DNA from: Lysobacter sp. KIS68-7
GTDB taxonomy: Bacteria > Pseudomonadota > Gammaproteobacteria > Xanthomonadales > Xanthomonadaceae
NCBI RefSeq assembly: GCF_021284745.1
Contig: NZ_CP089925.1
Location: 2,355,001-2,419,000, forward strand
Direction of reading: 5' to 3'
DNA length: 64,000 bases
Position 1 is the stretch's first letter. Each line of letters starts with the position of its first letter. Position numbers and translations under genes: made by a program. Shown in pieces: positions 1-9,200 of this stretch. The notes below the pieces were generated by a model that saw nothing but the letters and a program-made list of their open reading frames with translations, was not told the DNA's origin and made no database searches.

Positions 1-79
1 CTCCCCACCACTCGTCGGTTCCATGGCCGTTGGGTGAAGCCCCCGGGCGTTGCTCCGGTGGACTGAATGGGAGAACGCC

Positions 80-682
80 ATGCAACGCATCAGCTTGCTG
101 CTGGCAGCGATCGTTGTCGCGAGTGTGTTCTACGTCGTGCAAGCCACGCCGCCAGCGCCGAAGTACAAAATCGTTTCGACCGTCGAGAAGAAATCGCCAC
201 CTGCGCATCCGGCAGGATCGGTCAGCGGCACGTTCAAGCTCATCGAGGCGCCGGACGGATTCGCGCCGATCAAGATCGAGAACGGCCAACCCTACGTCAG
301 CGGTGGCGCATGCCTGGTGTACCAGGATATGCACCATGTCAAAACCTGCCACACGCAAGCCGATTGCACGTCGATGCCGCCCGCGGGGCCGGAGAACGGC
401 TTCGGCTATTGCCACGAGGAATCGGGGACGTGTTGGTTCAAGAAAGCGTCGACACCGATGGCGGGCCCGGGTGGTTTCCTGCTCGACGACTACTGCCTCA
501 AGTCGACGCCGGCGAAGACGCTGGTCGTCGACAACCTCAACCAGTTGCCGATACCGAAGGGGCCGCCGAACACGACGCGCTGGCGCATCACGGCGTGCCA
601 GGGACTGACGATGAAGAGTTGCAGGGACGGCGTCGAGGGTGTCGACTTCCACACGTGGTGGGGAGATGTGATCGAGCCTTGA
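80..682 (+). CDS. Cysteine-rich exported protein of unknown function
   Basis: 200 residues. ATG at 80 is chosen because it opens directly into a hydrophobic export signal (about residues 4-22, then ATPPAP); upstream in-frame starts would bury it. The mature part has eight cysteines, arranged mostly in the middle and C-terminal half, which suggests four disulfides in the periplasm or outside the cell. I recognise no family. It stands alone on its strand and converges on the DUF2058 gene, with only four bases between the two stop codons. Function unknown. Confidence 0.7.
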   Translation: MQRISLLLAAIVVASVFYVVQATPPAPKYKIVSTVEKKSPPAHPAGSVSGTFKLIEAPDGFAPIKIENGQPYVSGGACLVYQDMHHVKTCHTQADCTSMPPAGPENGFGYCHEESGTCWFKKASTPMAGPGGFLLDDYCLKSTPAKTLVVDNLNQLPIPKGPPNTTRWRITACQGLTMKSCRDGVEGVDFHTWWGDVIEP

Positions 683-686
683 GCCC

Positions 687-1241
687 TCACCACACCAAAT
701 CGTCAGGCACCTGGAACTGCGCGTAGTACGCGTCGTCTTCTGATGTTCCCGCGGCGTGCTCGGCGCCCGTCTGCTTCCCGTGGTCGAGCACGATCATGCT
801 GGCATCGCGTTCGCGCACCTTGTCGCCGGCCACGCGTGGCAGCAACTCGAAACGGTCATCCAGCTGCGCGATCACCAGCGCGCCGGAGGACAGCATCCTG
901 CGCAGCGCTTCATCGACGAGCAGCGTGCGGATGGCGCCGCCCACGGTGAAGCGATACTCGATTTCCCCCGTGCGCGGGATTTTCTTGTCTTCGATGATCT
1001 GCCGCGCCTGGGCACGCAGCTCGGCCACGCGCGCAACGGCTTTACGCTCGGCGGCGAGCGCGCGGTCCCGCTCGGCCTTCTCGATTCGCGCACGCTCCGC
1101 TTCCCGCTGGATCTCACTGGGATCGGCGGCCGCTTTGGCATGCTTGGCCTTGTGCTGCTCGCGCGCCACTTCGGCCACCTTGGACTTCTTGACCAGGCCC
1201 GCCTTGAGCAGCTGTTCCTGGAGGGGATTGGGCTTTGCCAT
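687..1241 (-). CDS. DUF2058 (YaiL-like) protein
   Basis: 184 residues from ATG at 1241 (MAKPNPLQEQLLKAGLV is the usual start of this family). The N-terminal third is a lysine/arginine/glutamate-rich coiled coil (residues about 15-80), followed by a compact domain containing EYRFTVGG and RELLVDE-like segments typical of the nucleoid/ribosome-associated YaiL family of gammaproteobacteria. Molecular role is not established; the basic coiled coil suggests nucleic-acid association. Divergent from the metallopeptidase gene with a 74-bp shared promoter region. Confidence 0.85.
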   Translation of the reverse strand: MAKPNPLQEQLLKAGLVKKSKVAEVAREQHKAKHAKAAADPSEIQREAERARIEKAERDRALAAERKAVARVAELRAQARQIIEDKKIPRTGEIEYRFTVGGAIRTLLVDEALRRMLSSGALVIAQLDDRFELLPRVAGDKVRERDASMIVLDHGKQTGAEHAAGTSEDDAYYAQFQVPDDLVW

Positions 1242-1315
1242 GTTGCGGTTTCGCATCGGGGGTTTCGCGCCCATCATACTTCCCGCACCTTCGCCCGCTT
1301 TCGCACCTGCTGCTG

Positions 1316-1816
1316 ATGGACCCTTTGAAGTACCTCGTTGGCTATCCACCCCACGTCCTGGAGCGCGTGCGGGCGCTGATGGAGCAGGGGCGGCTGGGAA
1401 AGGTGCTGGAGGAACGGTACGGGGACATGCACACCGTGCGCACCGATGGCCAGCTGTACGACTACGTCCAGGCCCTCAAGGACCGGCACCTGCGCCAATC
1501 GGTGCCGCTGGGCAAGGTGATCTACGACAGCAAACTGCAAGTCATGAAGCACGCCTTGGGCACCCACACGGCGATTTCCCGCGTGCAGGGCAGCAGGCTC
1601 AAGGCCAGCCGCGAGATCCGCATCGCCACCGTCTTCCGCGATGCGCCGGCGGAGTTTTTGAAGATGATCGTGGTGCATGAGTTGGCGCACCTGAAGGAGG
1701 GCCAGCACGACAAGGCCTTCTATCGGCTGTGCACGCACATGGAGCCGGGGTATCACCAGTTGGAGTTCGATCTGCGGCTTTATTTGACGCAGATGGAGAT
1801 GGGCGAGGGCGGTTGA
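1316..1816 (+). CDS. YgjP-type zinc metallopeptidase domain protein (DUF45/M48-like)
   Basis: 166 residues. The HELAH motif (VVHELAHLKEG, residues about 119-129) supplies the two zinc histidines and catalytic glutamate; a third ligand likely lies in the following CTHMEPGYHQLE segment, as in YgjP/SprT-like proteins. ATG at 1316 is chosen; the longer reading frame upstream overlaps the promoter of the divergent gene. Predicted soluble cytoplasmic peptidase of unknown substrate. In other gammaproteobacteria such genes often stand alone. Confidence 0.82.
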   Translation: MDPLKYLVGYPPHVLERVRALMEQGRLGKVLEERYGDMHTVRTDGQLYDYVQALKDRHLRQSVPLGKVIYDSKLQVMKHALGTHTAISRVQGSRLKASREIRIATVFRDAPAEFLKMIVVHELAHLKEGQHDKAFYRLCTHMEPGYHQLEFDLRLYLTQMEMGEGG

Positions 1817-1870
1817 CGGATTTCCCCTGATACGATTCCCAGAAGGCTTGGAAGCTGTCCGGGGGGGGCA

Positions 1871-2650
1871 ATGAACAAAGGAATGACGGTGCGGGCGCTT
1901 TGCGCGCTCGGCGTCGCATTTGCGACGAGCGCGGCGGCCGCGCATGACGAAACCCAGTCGGTGCGCCAGTGGCACGACGCGCACCACCCATCGTGCAAGT
2001 TCGAAAAGGTCCTCTCACGGGAGCGACTCCCCGGCGACGATGAAGCGACAGTCGAAAAATGGGTGATCGAAGCCTGCCGTGGTGCGCGTTACGCCTATCA
2101 GGTCACCACCTTCGAGTTCGGGGCGATGGTGTCGGATTTCGAAGAGCACGCGCGAGCCGATGTGCCCGGGACCGAGGGCGAACCGCAGGTCGCGGCTAAC
2201 GCACCGGAAGACTTGATTACGCAGGTCACTGCGGATGCGCTCGACGCGCATGAAGCGACGCTTGCTCCGTACATCGCCCAGGCCAGGGCCACGTGGCCGA
2301 ATGCGAAGAAACGGTACTTGGCCGGCCTGCCAGAAGGCCAGATTCTCTTTGTCACGACGCGTCTGTTCGACAACGACGTGCCGCGCACCGGGCCGAACTA
2401 CGAGCAGATATTTGTACGCGTTGATGCCATGGAGGGTGCGACTGTGCGCGGGCGCATCGCGAGTGACATCGTGGCCCTGCGCACCTATCGCGCGGGGGAT
2501 CCCATCGACGTCGCCGAAGCCGATGTCATCGATTGGACCATCGCGCGGCCGGACGGAAGCGAAGAAGGCTACCTTCTCGGCAAGTACATGGACACGCTCC
2601 AGGAACAGGCCGAGAAGGCACAGTCTGCGCCTCCTGGTTCCAGCCGATGA
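1871..2650 (+). CDS. Exported protein of unknown function
   Basis: 259 residues with a clear signal peptide (residues 1-24, cleavage after TSAAAA). The mature part is acidic and shows no motif I recognise; two cysteines (HPSCKFEK and IEACRG) could form a disulfide. Its stop codon overlaps the ATG of the next gene (ATGA at 2647-2650), so the two are almost certainly co-transcribed and translationally coupled. Confidence 0.7.
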   Translation: MNKGMTVRALCALGVAFATSAAAAHDETQSVRQWHDAHHPSCKFEKVLSRERLPGDDEATVEKWVIEACRGARYAYQVTTFEFGAMVSDFEEHARADVPGTEGEPQVAANAPEDLITQVTADALDAHEATLAPYIAQARATWPNAKKRYLAGLPEGQILFVTTRLFDNDVPRTGPNYEQIFVRVDAMEGATVRGRIASDIVALRTYRAGDPIDVAEADVIDWTIARPDGSEEGYLLGKYMDTLQEQAEKAQSAPPGSSR

Positions 2651-3129
2651 TCCGACGTCTTCTGCTCGCAACTGGCTTGCTTGTCCTGTCGCTTTCCGCA
2701 ACCGCCGGAACGTGGGGGACGGGATCGTTCGACAACGATGACGCGGCGGACTTCCTGCTTGACGCAACGAAGCAGGCCGACGTGCAGCAGTTGCGGTCTG
2801 CGCTGGAGCGCGCGACGTCGGAAGGTTTCCTCGAAGCCCCGGATGGCGCATATGCCATCGCCTCCGCCGAGATGGTCGCGGCGGCAATGGGCAAACCCAC
2901 GGCCGAAGCCAGCAAGAATGCAGAGGTGGGCGATTGGGTCGTGCGCGTGCATCCGAAGGTCGACCCGTCGCTCGCCGCGGAAGCGGTGCGTGCGCTGGAC
3001 CGCGTGCTGGGCGATGAGTCGGAGTTGCGCCAGGTTTGGGCGGAATCCGAGGAGTACGACGCGTGGCGCGGCGGCGTCATCGCGCTTCGCGACCGCATCG
3101 CGGCGCTCGGCAGTCGGTCACCCAAGTGA
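2647..3129 (+). CDS. Exported DUF4259-like protein
   Basis: 160 residues. The N-terminus is a signal sequence (MIRRLLLATGLLVLSLSATA) followed at once by GTWGTGSFDNDDAADFLLD, the characteristic start of DUF4259 proteins. The rest is alpha-helical and acidic. DUF4259 proteins have no established function. ATG at 2647 overlaps the stop of the preceding exported protein by four bases, indicating coupling. Confidence 0.78.
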   Translation: MIRRLLLATGLLVLSLSATAGTWGTGSFDNDDAADFLLDATKQADVQQLRSALERATSEGFLEAPDGAYAIASAEMVAAAMGKPTAEASKNAEVGDWVVRVHPKVDPSLAAEAVRALDRVLGDESELRQVWAESEEYDAWRGGVIALRDRIAALGSRSPK

Positions 3130-3144
3130 CTTGCGGTCAGGCTT

Positions 3145-3888
3145 TCACTGGGGGCCAGCGAGCGCGACTGCGTCGGCACCGGCAGGAAAGTGGAGTTGGT
3201 CCGAAGCATCGTTGGCAGCGCGCCACACGGCGTCCGCCACGTCCTGCGGGTAGGTGATGGCCTGGGGCTGCGAGAAGGCCGCGAAGATCGGCCGCGCATA
3301 GTCGGCATAGGCGTCGGGAATCAGTCCCTGCATGCGTTCGGCGCCGTTCTCGGTGAAGCGCGTGGACGGGCCGTAACCCGGTTCGACCAACTTGACGCGC
3401 ACGCCGAACGCGCCGAGTTCCAGCGCCAGCGATCCAGTGAATCCTTCCACCGCGGTCTTGCTGCCCGTGTAGGCGGCGGCGAACGGCATGCTCGCCAGCG
3501 TCACGCTTGAAGTGACGTTGACGATCGCGCCGGCCTGGCGATCGCGCATCTGCGGAATGACGGCCTGGCACATGGCCAGTGTTCCGAAAGTATTGGTGTC
3601 GAACACTTCGCGGATGGTTGTCATCGAGGTCGCCTCGAAGGCGCCGACCACGCCGATTCCCGCATTGTTGACGAGCACGTCGATCGGGCCGGCATCGCGC
3701 AGGACGCGAGTGATGCTGTCCGGCTGGGTGACGTCGAGCGGCAGCAGGCGCATGCGATCGGAGGCGGGCAGGAGGCCTGCACGCGGGGTGCGCATCGTGG
3801 CGATCACGTTCCAACCTTGCTGGTGGAAGTAGCGCGCGGTTTCCAGGCCGTAGCCCGAGGAACAGCCGGTGATCAGGACGGTTTTCAT
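3145..3888 (-). CDS. Short-chain dehydrogenase/reductase
   Basis: 247 residues, classical SDR length. Rossmann motif TGCSSGYG (7-14), NNAG (74-77), catalytic Ser127/128, Tyr140 and Lys144 (YTGSK). It should catalyse an NAD(P)-dependent alcohol/carbonyl oxidoreduction in the cytoplasm; substrate unknown. It is divergent from an AraC-family regulator, which probably controls it. A perfect 10-bp inverted repeat starts two bases before its start codon and contains the likely ribosome-binding site. Confidence 0.9.
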   Translation of the reverse strand: MKTVLITGCSSGYGLETARYFHQQGWNVIATMRTPRAGLLPASDRMRLLPLDVTQPDSITRVLRDAGPIDVLVNNAGIGVVGAFEATSMTTIREVFDTNTFGTLAMCQAVIPQMRDRQAGAIVNVTSSVTLASMPFAAAYTGSKTAVEGFTGSLALELGAFGVRVKLVEPGYGPSTRFTENGAERMQGLIPDAYADYARPIFAAFSQPQAITYPQDVADAVWRAANDASDQLHFPAGADAVALAGPQ

Positions 3889-3889
3889 G

Positions 3890-3917
3890 AGTGACTCCAG
3901 GTTGGGGTGGAGTCACT
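3890..3917. promoter_or_regulatory. Inverted repeat in the SDR/AraC intergenic region
   Basis: AGTGACTCCA (3890-3899) and TGGAGTCACT (3908-3917) form a perfect 10-bp inverted repeat with an 8-base spacer, inside the 54-bp gap between the divergent genes. As DNA it is a candidate operator for the AraC protein; as RNA of the SDR leader it would form a hairpin enclosing the GGAG that precedes the SDR start codon. Confidence 0.6.
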
Positions 3918-3942
3918 GTAGGCAGCTGATAGGGGACGATCT

Positions 3943-4908
3943 ATGCTGTATCGTCCAGAAAACATTGGCGAACGTCCTGCCGTGACCGATCCCCTGTCCG
4001 ACGTCATTTCCCTCCTGCGGCCGGCCGACGTGCGGGCGAAAGCCATCAGTGGGGCCGGGACCTGGGGCGTGCGCTACAGCGCCTACGGGCATCCAAGCTT
4101 CTGCGTCGTCACCGATGGCGCCTGCCTGCTGCAGGTCGAGGGCGCGGAGCCGCTGCGCCTGGAAGCAGGAGACTTTGTGTTCCTGCCCTCAACTCCGGCT
4201 TTCGTGTTGTCTGGCTTCGAAGTCGTAGAGCCACACCCCATCGACCCGGTCAGCGCCGCTGGGCGGTTGGAAGCGCTCCACCACGGCACGACGGGAGTTG
4301 AGCCAGATGTGCGCTTACTCGGCGGCTACTTCCTGTTCGACTCGCCCGACACGGCGTTGCTGGGCGCATTCCTGCCGAAGGTCATCCACGTGCGCAGCGC
4401 TGAGCGACTGTCCGTGCTGGTGCGCCTGGTGCGCGAAGAAACCCTGCAATCCCTGGCAGGTCGCGATCTCATCCTGGCGCGCCTCGTTGAAGTGCTGCTG
4501 ATCGAGGCACTGCGTGCCGCGCCTGGCGATGATGCGCCAGCCGGATTGTTGCGCGGACTTGCGGATTCGCGGCTGGCCGCTTCCATCCGCGAAATACATC
4601 GCGACCCCGCGCGGACGTGGACAGTGGAGCAATTGGCCAAGACCGCCGCACTGTCGCGGTCGGCCTACTTTCAACGCTTCACGCGCGCGGTCGGCCTTCC
4701 GCCGATGGAATATCTGCTCGCTTGGCGGATGGCCCTGGCCAAGGATCTGCTGTGTCGCGAGCGCATGGTGATGGAGCAGGTCGCCGAGCGCGTCGGCTAT
4801 TCCTCCGCGAGCACCTTCAGCACGGCGTTCGCACGCCATGTCGGTCGGCCGCCCAAGGCTTATGCGCGAGCTGCGAGCCTGCTCAGCGAAATGAAAACAG
4901 CCTTGTAA
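3943..4908 (+). CDS. AraC-family transcriptional regulator
   Basis: 321 residues. The N-terminal half is a cupin-type AraC_N effector domain (about residues 15-190; note GACLLQVEGAEPLRLEAGDFVFLPS). The C-terminal 100 residues carry two helix-turn-helix motifs, with EQLAKTAALSRSAYFQRF as the first and the family signature around VAERVGYSSASTFSTAFARH as the second. It is divergent from the SDR gene, so it probably activates or represses it. Inducer unknown. Its 3' end overlaps the next gene, on the other strand, by 26 bp. Confidence 0.9.
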   Translation: MLYRPENIGERPAVTDPLSDVISLLRPADVRAKAISGAGTWGVRYSAYGHPSFCVVTDGACLLQVEGAEPLRLEAGDFVFLPSTPAFVLSGFEVVEPHPIDPVSAAGRLEALHHGTTGVEPDVRLLGGYFLFDSPDTALLGAFLPKVIHVRSAERLSVLVRLVREETLQSLAGRDLILARLVEVLLIEALRAAPGDDAPAGLLRGLADSRLAASIREIHRDPARTWTVEQLAKTAALSRSAYFQRFTRAVGLPPMEYLLAWRMALAKDLLCRERMVMEQVAERVGYSSASTFSTAFARHVGRPPKAYARAASLLSEMKTAL

Positions 4909-5353
4909 AGAAACTGCTGGCCAATGCGGCGAGGATTGCGATGGCGACGGCAAACCAATAGTCAAAACGTCGTTGCCTGCGCGACTCTGCCCGCTGATCC
5001 AACTCCTCGACTTTCAACAAGCCATGGCTGGTGATGCAGATGCTCACCGGGAAGTCATGCCACGACTCGTAACCCACGTCGTGGAAAACGAAGGATTCGC
5101 CAGCCGGAAGAGACAACTGGCAGAGGGACACCGCCGTGTCTTGCGTGTCGGACCCGACGGGCCCTCGCTCCATCCGCCGACGCTCGTCCGCGCCCACGTC
5201 GGCGAACATGTACCCGGCATGCATCAACGCAGCGAGACCATAAAAATCGGTGTAGTCATTCCGAAGCCGCGGGACAAGCAGCACAAGTTCCTGCCCGGGC
5301 ATCTCGCCGCGAGCGGCCAGTAGGCGGAGCAGGTTTTCATGGGCGGGAGTCAT
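4883..5353 (-). CDS. C-terminally membrane-anchored protein of unknown function
   Basis: 156 residues from ATG at 5353 (a GTG at 5395 would add 14 residues but lies beyond the hairpin that probably ends the upstream gene). The soluble part precedes a basic patch (RRQRRFD) and one C-terminal membrane helix (WFAVAIAILAALASSFF), giving a tail-anchored topology with the bulk in the cytoplasm. I recognise no family. It overlaps the araC gene tail-to-tail by 26 bp. Confidence 0.6.
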   Translation of the reverse strand: MTPAHENLLRLLAARGEMPGQELVLLVPRLRNDYTDFYGLAALMHAGYMFADVGADERRRMERGPVGSDTQDTAVSLCQLSLPAGESFVFHDVGYESWHDFPVSICITSHGLLKVEELDQRAESRRQRRFDYWFAVAIAILAALASSFFTRLFSFR

Positions 5354-5360
5354 CGAACGA

Positions 5361-5385
5361 GGAGGAGCGCGATCGGCGCTCCTCC
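5361..5385 (-). terminator. Hairpin after the alpha/beta hydrolase gene
   Basis: GGAGGAGCGC (5361-5370) and GCGCTCCTCC (5376-5385) form a perfect 10-bp stem with a five-base loop, 17 bases past the hydrolase stop codon. There is no strong T-tract, so termination is inferred from position and stem strength. Confidence 0.5.
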
Positions 5386-5401
5386 CTGCGGGCACGGGTC
5401 G

Positions 5402-6178
5402 TCAATGCGCCTTGCCGTGGGCTGCCTGCTCGATGAGTTTGGCGACGGCTTCCGGCTGCGACACGTAAATGGCATGGCTACCGGGGACCTCCACGACCGT
5501 GGCGCCGGCACGTTTCGCCATCATTTGCTGGGCCGGCGGCGGGATCATGTGGTCTTCCGTCGCCACCAGGTACCAGCTCGGCTTCGACTTCCACGCCGGC
5601 GTGGTGACGACGCCCGCCAACGCTTCCACGCCCCAAGGCACCTGCGAATCGGCCATGAAATTCGCTTCGTCGGCCGGGACATCGCCCGCGAACGAGGCCG
5701 CGAACTTCGCGCGATCGAGGAACAGGAAGCCATCCTGCGGCGGCAGGATCGGCGGCTGCGGTGCACCGGGCGGCGGATTGGCGATCAGCGACTGCACCGA
5801 TTCGCCCGTGTCCGGCGCGAACGCAGCGATGTAGACCACGCTCTGCACCTTGGGGTCGGTGCCCGCTTCGGAGACGACGACGCCACCGTAGGAATGGCCG
5901 ACCAGTACCACCGGGCCGTCCTGCTGCGCGATGGCACGCTTGGTGATGGCCACGTCGTCCGCGAGCGAAGTCGTCGGGTTCTGCACGATCGTCACGTTGT
6001 AGCCGTCCTTCTTCAGGAGGTTGTAGACCTTCTGCCAGCCCGAGCCGTCAACGAAGCCGCCGTGCACGAGCAGGACATTCTTCGCGACGCTGGGTGCGTG
6101 GGTGGGGGAAGCGGCATCGGCGGTGGAGGCGAGTGACACCGCGGTCACCGTGGCGAGCGTGAGGAACTTGAGGTTCAT
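5402..6178 (-). CDS. Exported alpha/beta-fold hydrolase (EstC/pyrethroid hydrolase-like)
   Basis: 258 residues with a signal peptide (1-22, ending STADA). After VLLVHGGFVDGSGW (oxyanion hole) comes the nucleophile elbow GHSYGG with Ser96; Asp209 (ATEDH) and His235 (GSHAIY) complete the triad. Predicted periplasmic or secreted esterase-type hydrolase with unknown substrate. A CTGTAG-type repeat in its upstream region (6264-6279) resembles one upstream of the histidine kinase gene, hinting at control by the neighbouring two-component system. Confidence 0.87.
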   Translation of the reverse strand: MNLKFLTLATVTAVSLASTADAASPTHAPSVAKNVLLVHGGFVDGSGWQKVYNLLKKDGYNVTIVQNPTTSLADDVAITKRAIAQQDGPVVLVGHSYGGVVVSEAGTDPKVQSVVYIAAFAPDTGESVQSLIANPPPGAPQPPILPPQDGFLFLDRAKFAASFAGDVPADEANFMADSQVPWGVEALAGVVTTPAWKSKPSWYLVATEDHMIPPPAQQMMAKRAGATVVEVPGSHAIYVSQPEAVAKLIEQAAHGKAH

Positions 6179-6263
6179 GGGACTCTCCGGGAGGCATCGA
6201 GGGGCAATGCGACGCTAAGCCCCGCGCACTCTCCGCAACACGTGATTCCCGACAGGCGCTGAC

Positions 6264-6279
6264 CTGTACTCTTCTACAG
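6264..6279. promoter_or_regulatory. Inverted CTGTA motif upstream of the hydrolase
   Basis: CTGTACTCTTCTACAG reads the same CTGTA arm on both strands (CTGTA...TACAG). It sits 86 bp before the hydrolase start and just past the kinase stop codon. A related direct repeat precedes the kinase gene, so it may be a binding site for the LuxR-type regulator at 9409-10038. Confidence 0.35.
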
Positions 6280-6281
6280 GC

Positions 6282-9200
6282 CTAGCGAAAGATGCTGCGT
6301 CCGGGAACAAGCACGCGCACTTCGGTTCCACCCGTTGGACCACGGGCGACGAAGAGGCGCGCGCCGATCCGCTCTGCACGTTCTCGCATGCCTTGCATGC
6401 CGAAGTGTCCCGCCTTGCCTTGCGCAACCTCGGCCGACGGAATGCCGCTGCCGTCGTCCCGCACCACCAGGGTCAGATCGCGCGCATACGCCAGTTCGAC
6501 CTCGATCGTTCGGCCGTGCGAGTGCGATGCGGCATTGCGAATGGCTTCGTAACCGATGCGGTAGATCTCGTCGCGCACGATGGGGTGCATTTCACGCGCC
6601 CGCCCGGTGACCGACACGCGCACCACCATGCCGCTTTCGCCGGCGCATGCCTCGGCTGCCTGCTGCAGTCCGTTTGCGAGGTCGTTGTCCAGCAACGTGG
6701 ATTGACGCAATGCATTGAGCGTTTCGCGGCCTTCGCCGATCGCCTCGCCGAGCCAGGCCGAGATCCGTTCGAGTGCATGCTTGCGGCGCGCATCCTCCAC
6801 ATCGGGGCCGAGCGCGTCGTCGGCGACCAGTTTCCCCGCTTGCACCGTCTGCAGCAGCGTGTCGTGAAGCTCGCGTGCGATGCGCAAGCGTTCCGCCATG
6901 CGCTCGTCGAAGCGCGCGCTCATCGTCGCTGTCAACCGGCGCAGTCTCCAGCGATACGCCAGCCATGCACCGAGGAGGCAAAGCGCAATGGCACCGACGC
7001 GGAACCAAAGGGTCTGGTACCAGGCGGGCGGGATGCGGAATGAAAGCGAATCGCCGCGTGTGTTCCATACGCCGTCGTCGTTGGCGGCGATGACCGTGAA
7101 CCGATAGTTGCCCGGCTGCAGGTCCGTGTAGAACGCCTGGCGACGGGTGCCCGGCTCCTGCCAATCCTTGTCGCGACCGGCGAGCTTGTAACGGAATCGC
7201 ACGCGTTGCGGGACGACGAAGCTGGTGGCGGTGTAGTCGATCTGCACGTCCCCGGCCCGGGCAGGAAGTTGCACCGCGCCGTGGAGCGGATAGCGCGTGC
7301 GATCGACCACGAGCGACTCGATGTGCACGGAAGGCGCGATGCGGTTTCGTGTCGTGGCTGCGGGATCGATCATCTGGACGCCATGGCCATTGGCGAACCA
7401 GATCCGCCCGTCGGGCGACGTCGTCGCGCCGCGGAAGGGCGCCCAACCCGGGTCGACGCCGTCGAGGGCGTCGTATTGGCGAATCTGCAAGCGCGTTTGT
7501 GGTTGGGTCCACCAACGATCGATCTCGGCGCGCGCAATCTCCACGAGTCCGCATTGCATGAACACCCACAGGCGACCGTCCCTGGCGCTCTGGAGTGCAT
7601 GTGCGTGATTGCAGGGCAAGCCGTTCGCAGTCGTGAGCGTGTTGGTATGTCCATCCTTCCATGCAACGACGCCGTTGGCCGTCGCGCCGAACACTTCGCC
7701 GAGGGACGTCGTGGCCATGTGTTCGACGAAGCCGTTGACGCTGGCCTCCGGTGGTCGCGCGAACGCAAACGTTTGCGCCTTGCCATCGCGGAACCGCGCA
7801 AGATCGCCGCTTCGCAAGCCGAGCCAGATGCCGGATGCCGGATCGGCGACGATCTGACGACCCTCGAGCTCCGGTCCGAGGGGATACGCATCGATCACGA
7901 CATTGTCGCGAATCCGGAGGAGCGAATCCTTCGATCGTCCCCAGAGGTCGTGCTGCGCGTCCTCGGCGAGCGAAGCAATGGACGCGATGTTCGTGGTGCC
8001 GTCTCTTGCATGCACCTGCACGGCCTTGCCGCGATCGATGATCCACAAGCTGCGGTCCACGCCCACCCACATGCGGCCGGCATGGTCCTGGAGCAGATCG
8101 GTCACCTGGCCGTCGGGCAGCCCCAGGGATTTGGTCAGCGAGCTGATCCTTCCGTCACGGAGGACATCGAGCCCCGCGCTTCCGATCCAGATCGACCCAT
8201 CGTTGGCCGCGGCGATCGAGGCGGCCGAGTCGGAGGACAACCCTTGTTGCTTAGAGAATGTCGTGACCCGCAGGTCGCGGAACTGATCGATGCCTTTCGC
8301 CGTGGCGACCCAGAGGTTGCCCTCGCGATCTTCGAAGAGGCCGTTGATCCGATCGTTCGAGAGTCCATCGGTCGATGTGAACGCATCGATTTCGCCGCGA
8401 TGGATCCGATACAAGCCTTTCCCGTAGGTCCCGATCCACAAGGCACCGTGTCGGTCCAGGAGCAGGGCGGACACGGGCAGGGTGCTGGCATCGAAGTTGG
8501 CGCTTGTGAAAGGCGTCCATCTGCCATCGACGAACTGCTGCAGGCCGAGCCCCGGGCCGGGCTTGGCGATCCCCACCCACAGTCCGCCGTCATTTCTCGG
8601 CGCAATCGCAGCGACGCCCATGTCCTTGCGCGCAGAATCCAACGGCAGCTTGAAGACTTGCGACGCCTGGTTTCGCCACGCCGTGAGCGCGATGTCGCTT
8701 CCGATCCACGCCGTTCCCGTCGCATCCTGCAGGAAGGCCGCCGGACAGCAAGGCGAGCCAGGAATCTCGAGCCCCTGCGCCTTGTCCAGGCAAGCGAACT
8801 TGCCGTCTGGGGAGACGCGGCAGACCAGCGCGCTGGAATCAGGCCGGGGTGTTCGCGTCGTCCAGATCGTGCCGTCGCGATCCTCGGTAATCGACATGAT
8901 CGCTCCGCCGGGCGTCGACGGAAAAATGCGCAACTTGCCGTCTCGCCACTGGCCCAACCCCTGTTGGGTGCCGATCCAGAGCGTGCCATCGCGCGTGGCC
9001 AGCAGGCGGGTCACGGCGTCGGAGGGAAGGTGTGTGCCTGCCGGCGCGGACCAGCGCGCAAAGCGCACGCCATCGAAACGCAGCAGGCCATCCAGCGTGC
9101 CGACCCACAGATAGCCATCGGGCCCCTGGGCGAACGCCATGGGCATGCCCGGGAGATCGCCATCCTGCGATCGCCAGGCCACGTGGCCGTACTGGGAGAT

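Noticed and set aside
30-608. Long arginine-rich open frames at the left edge
   Set aside because: They are shadow frames of the exported protein at 80-682, with GC-rich low-complexity composition and no start signal.
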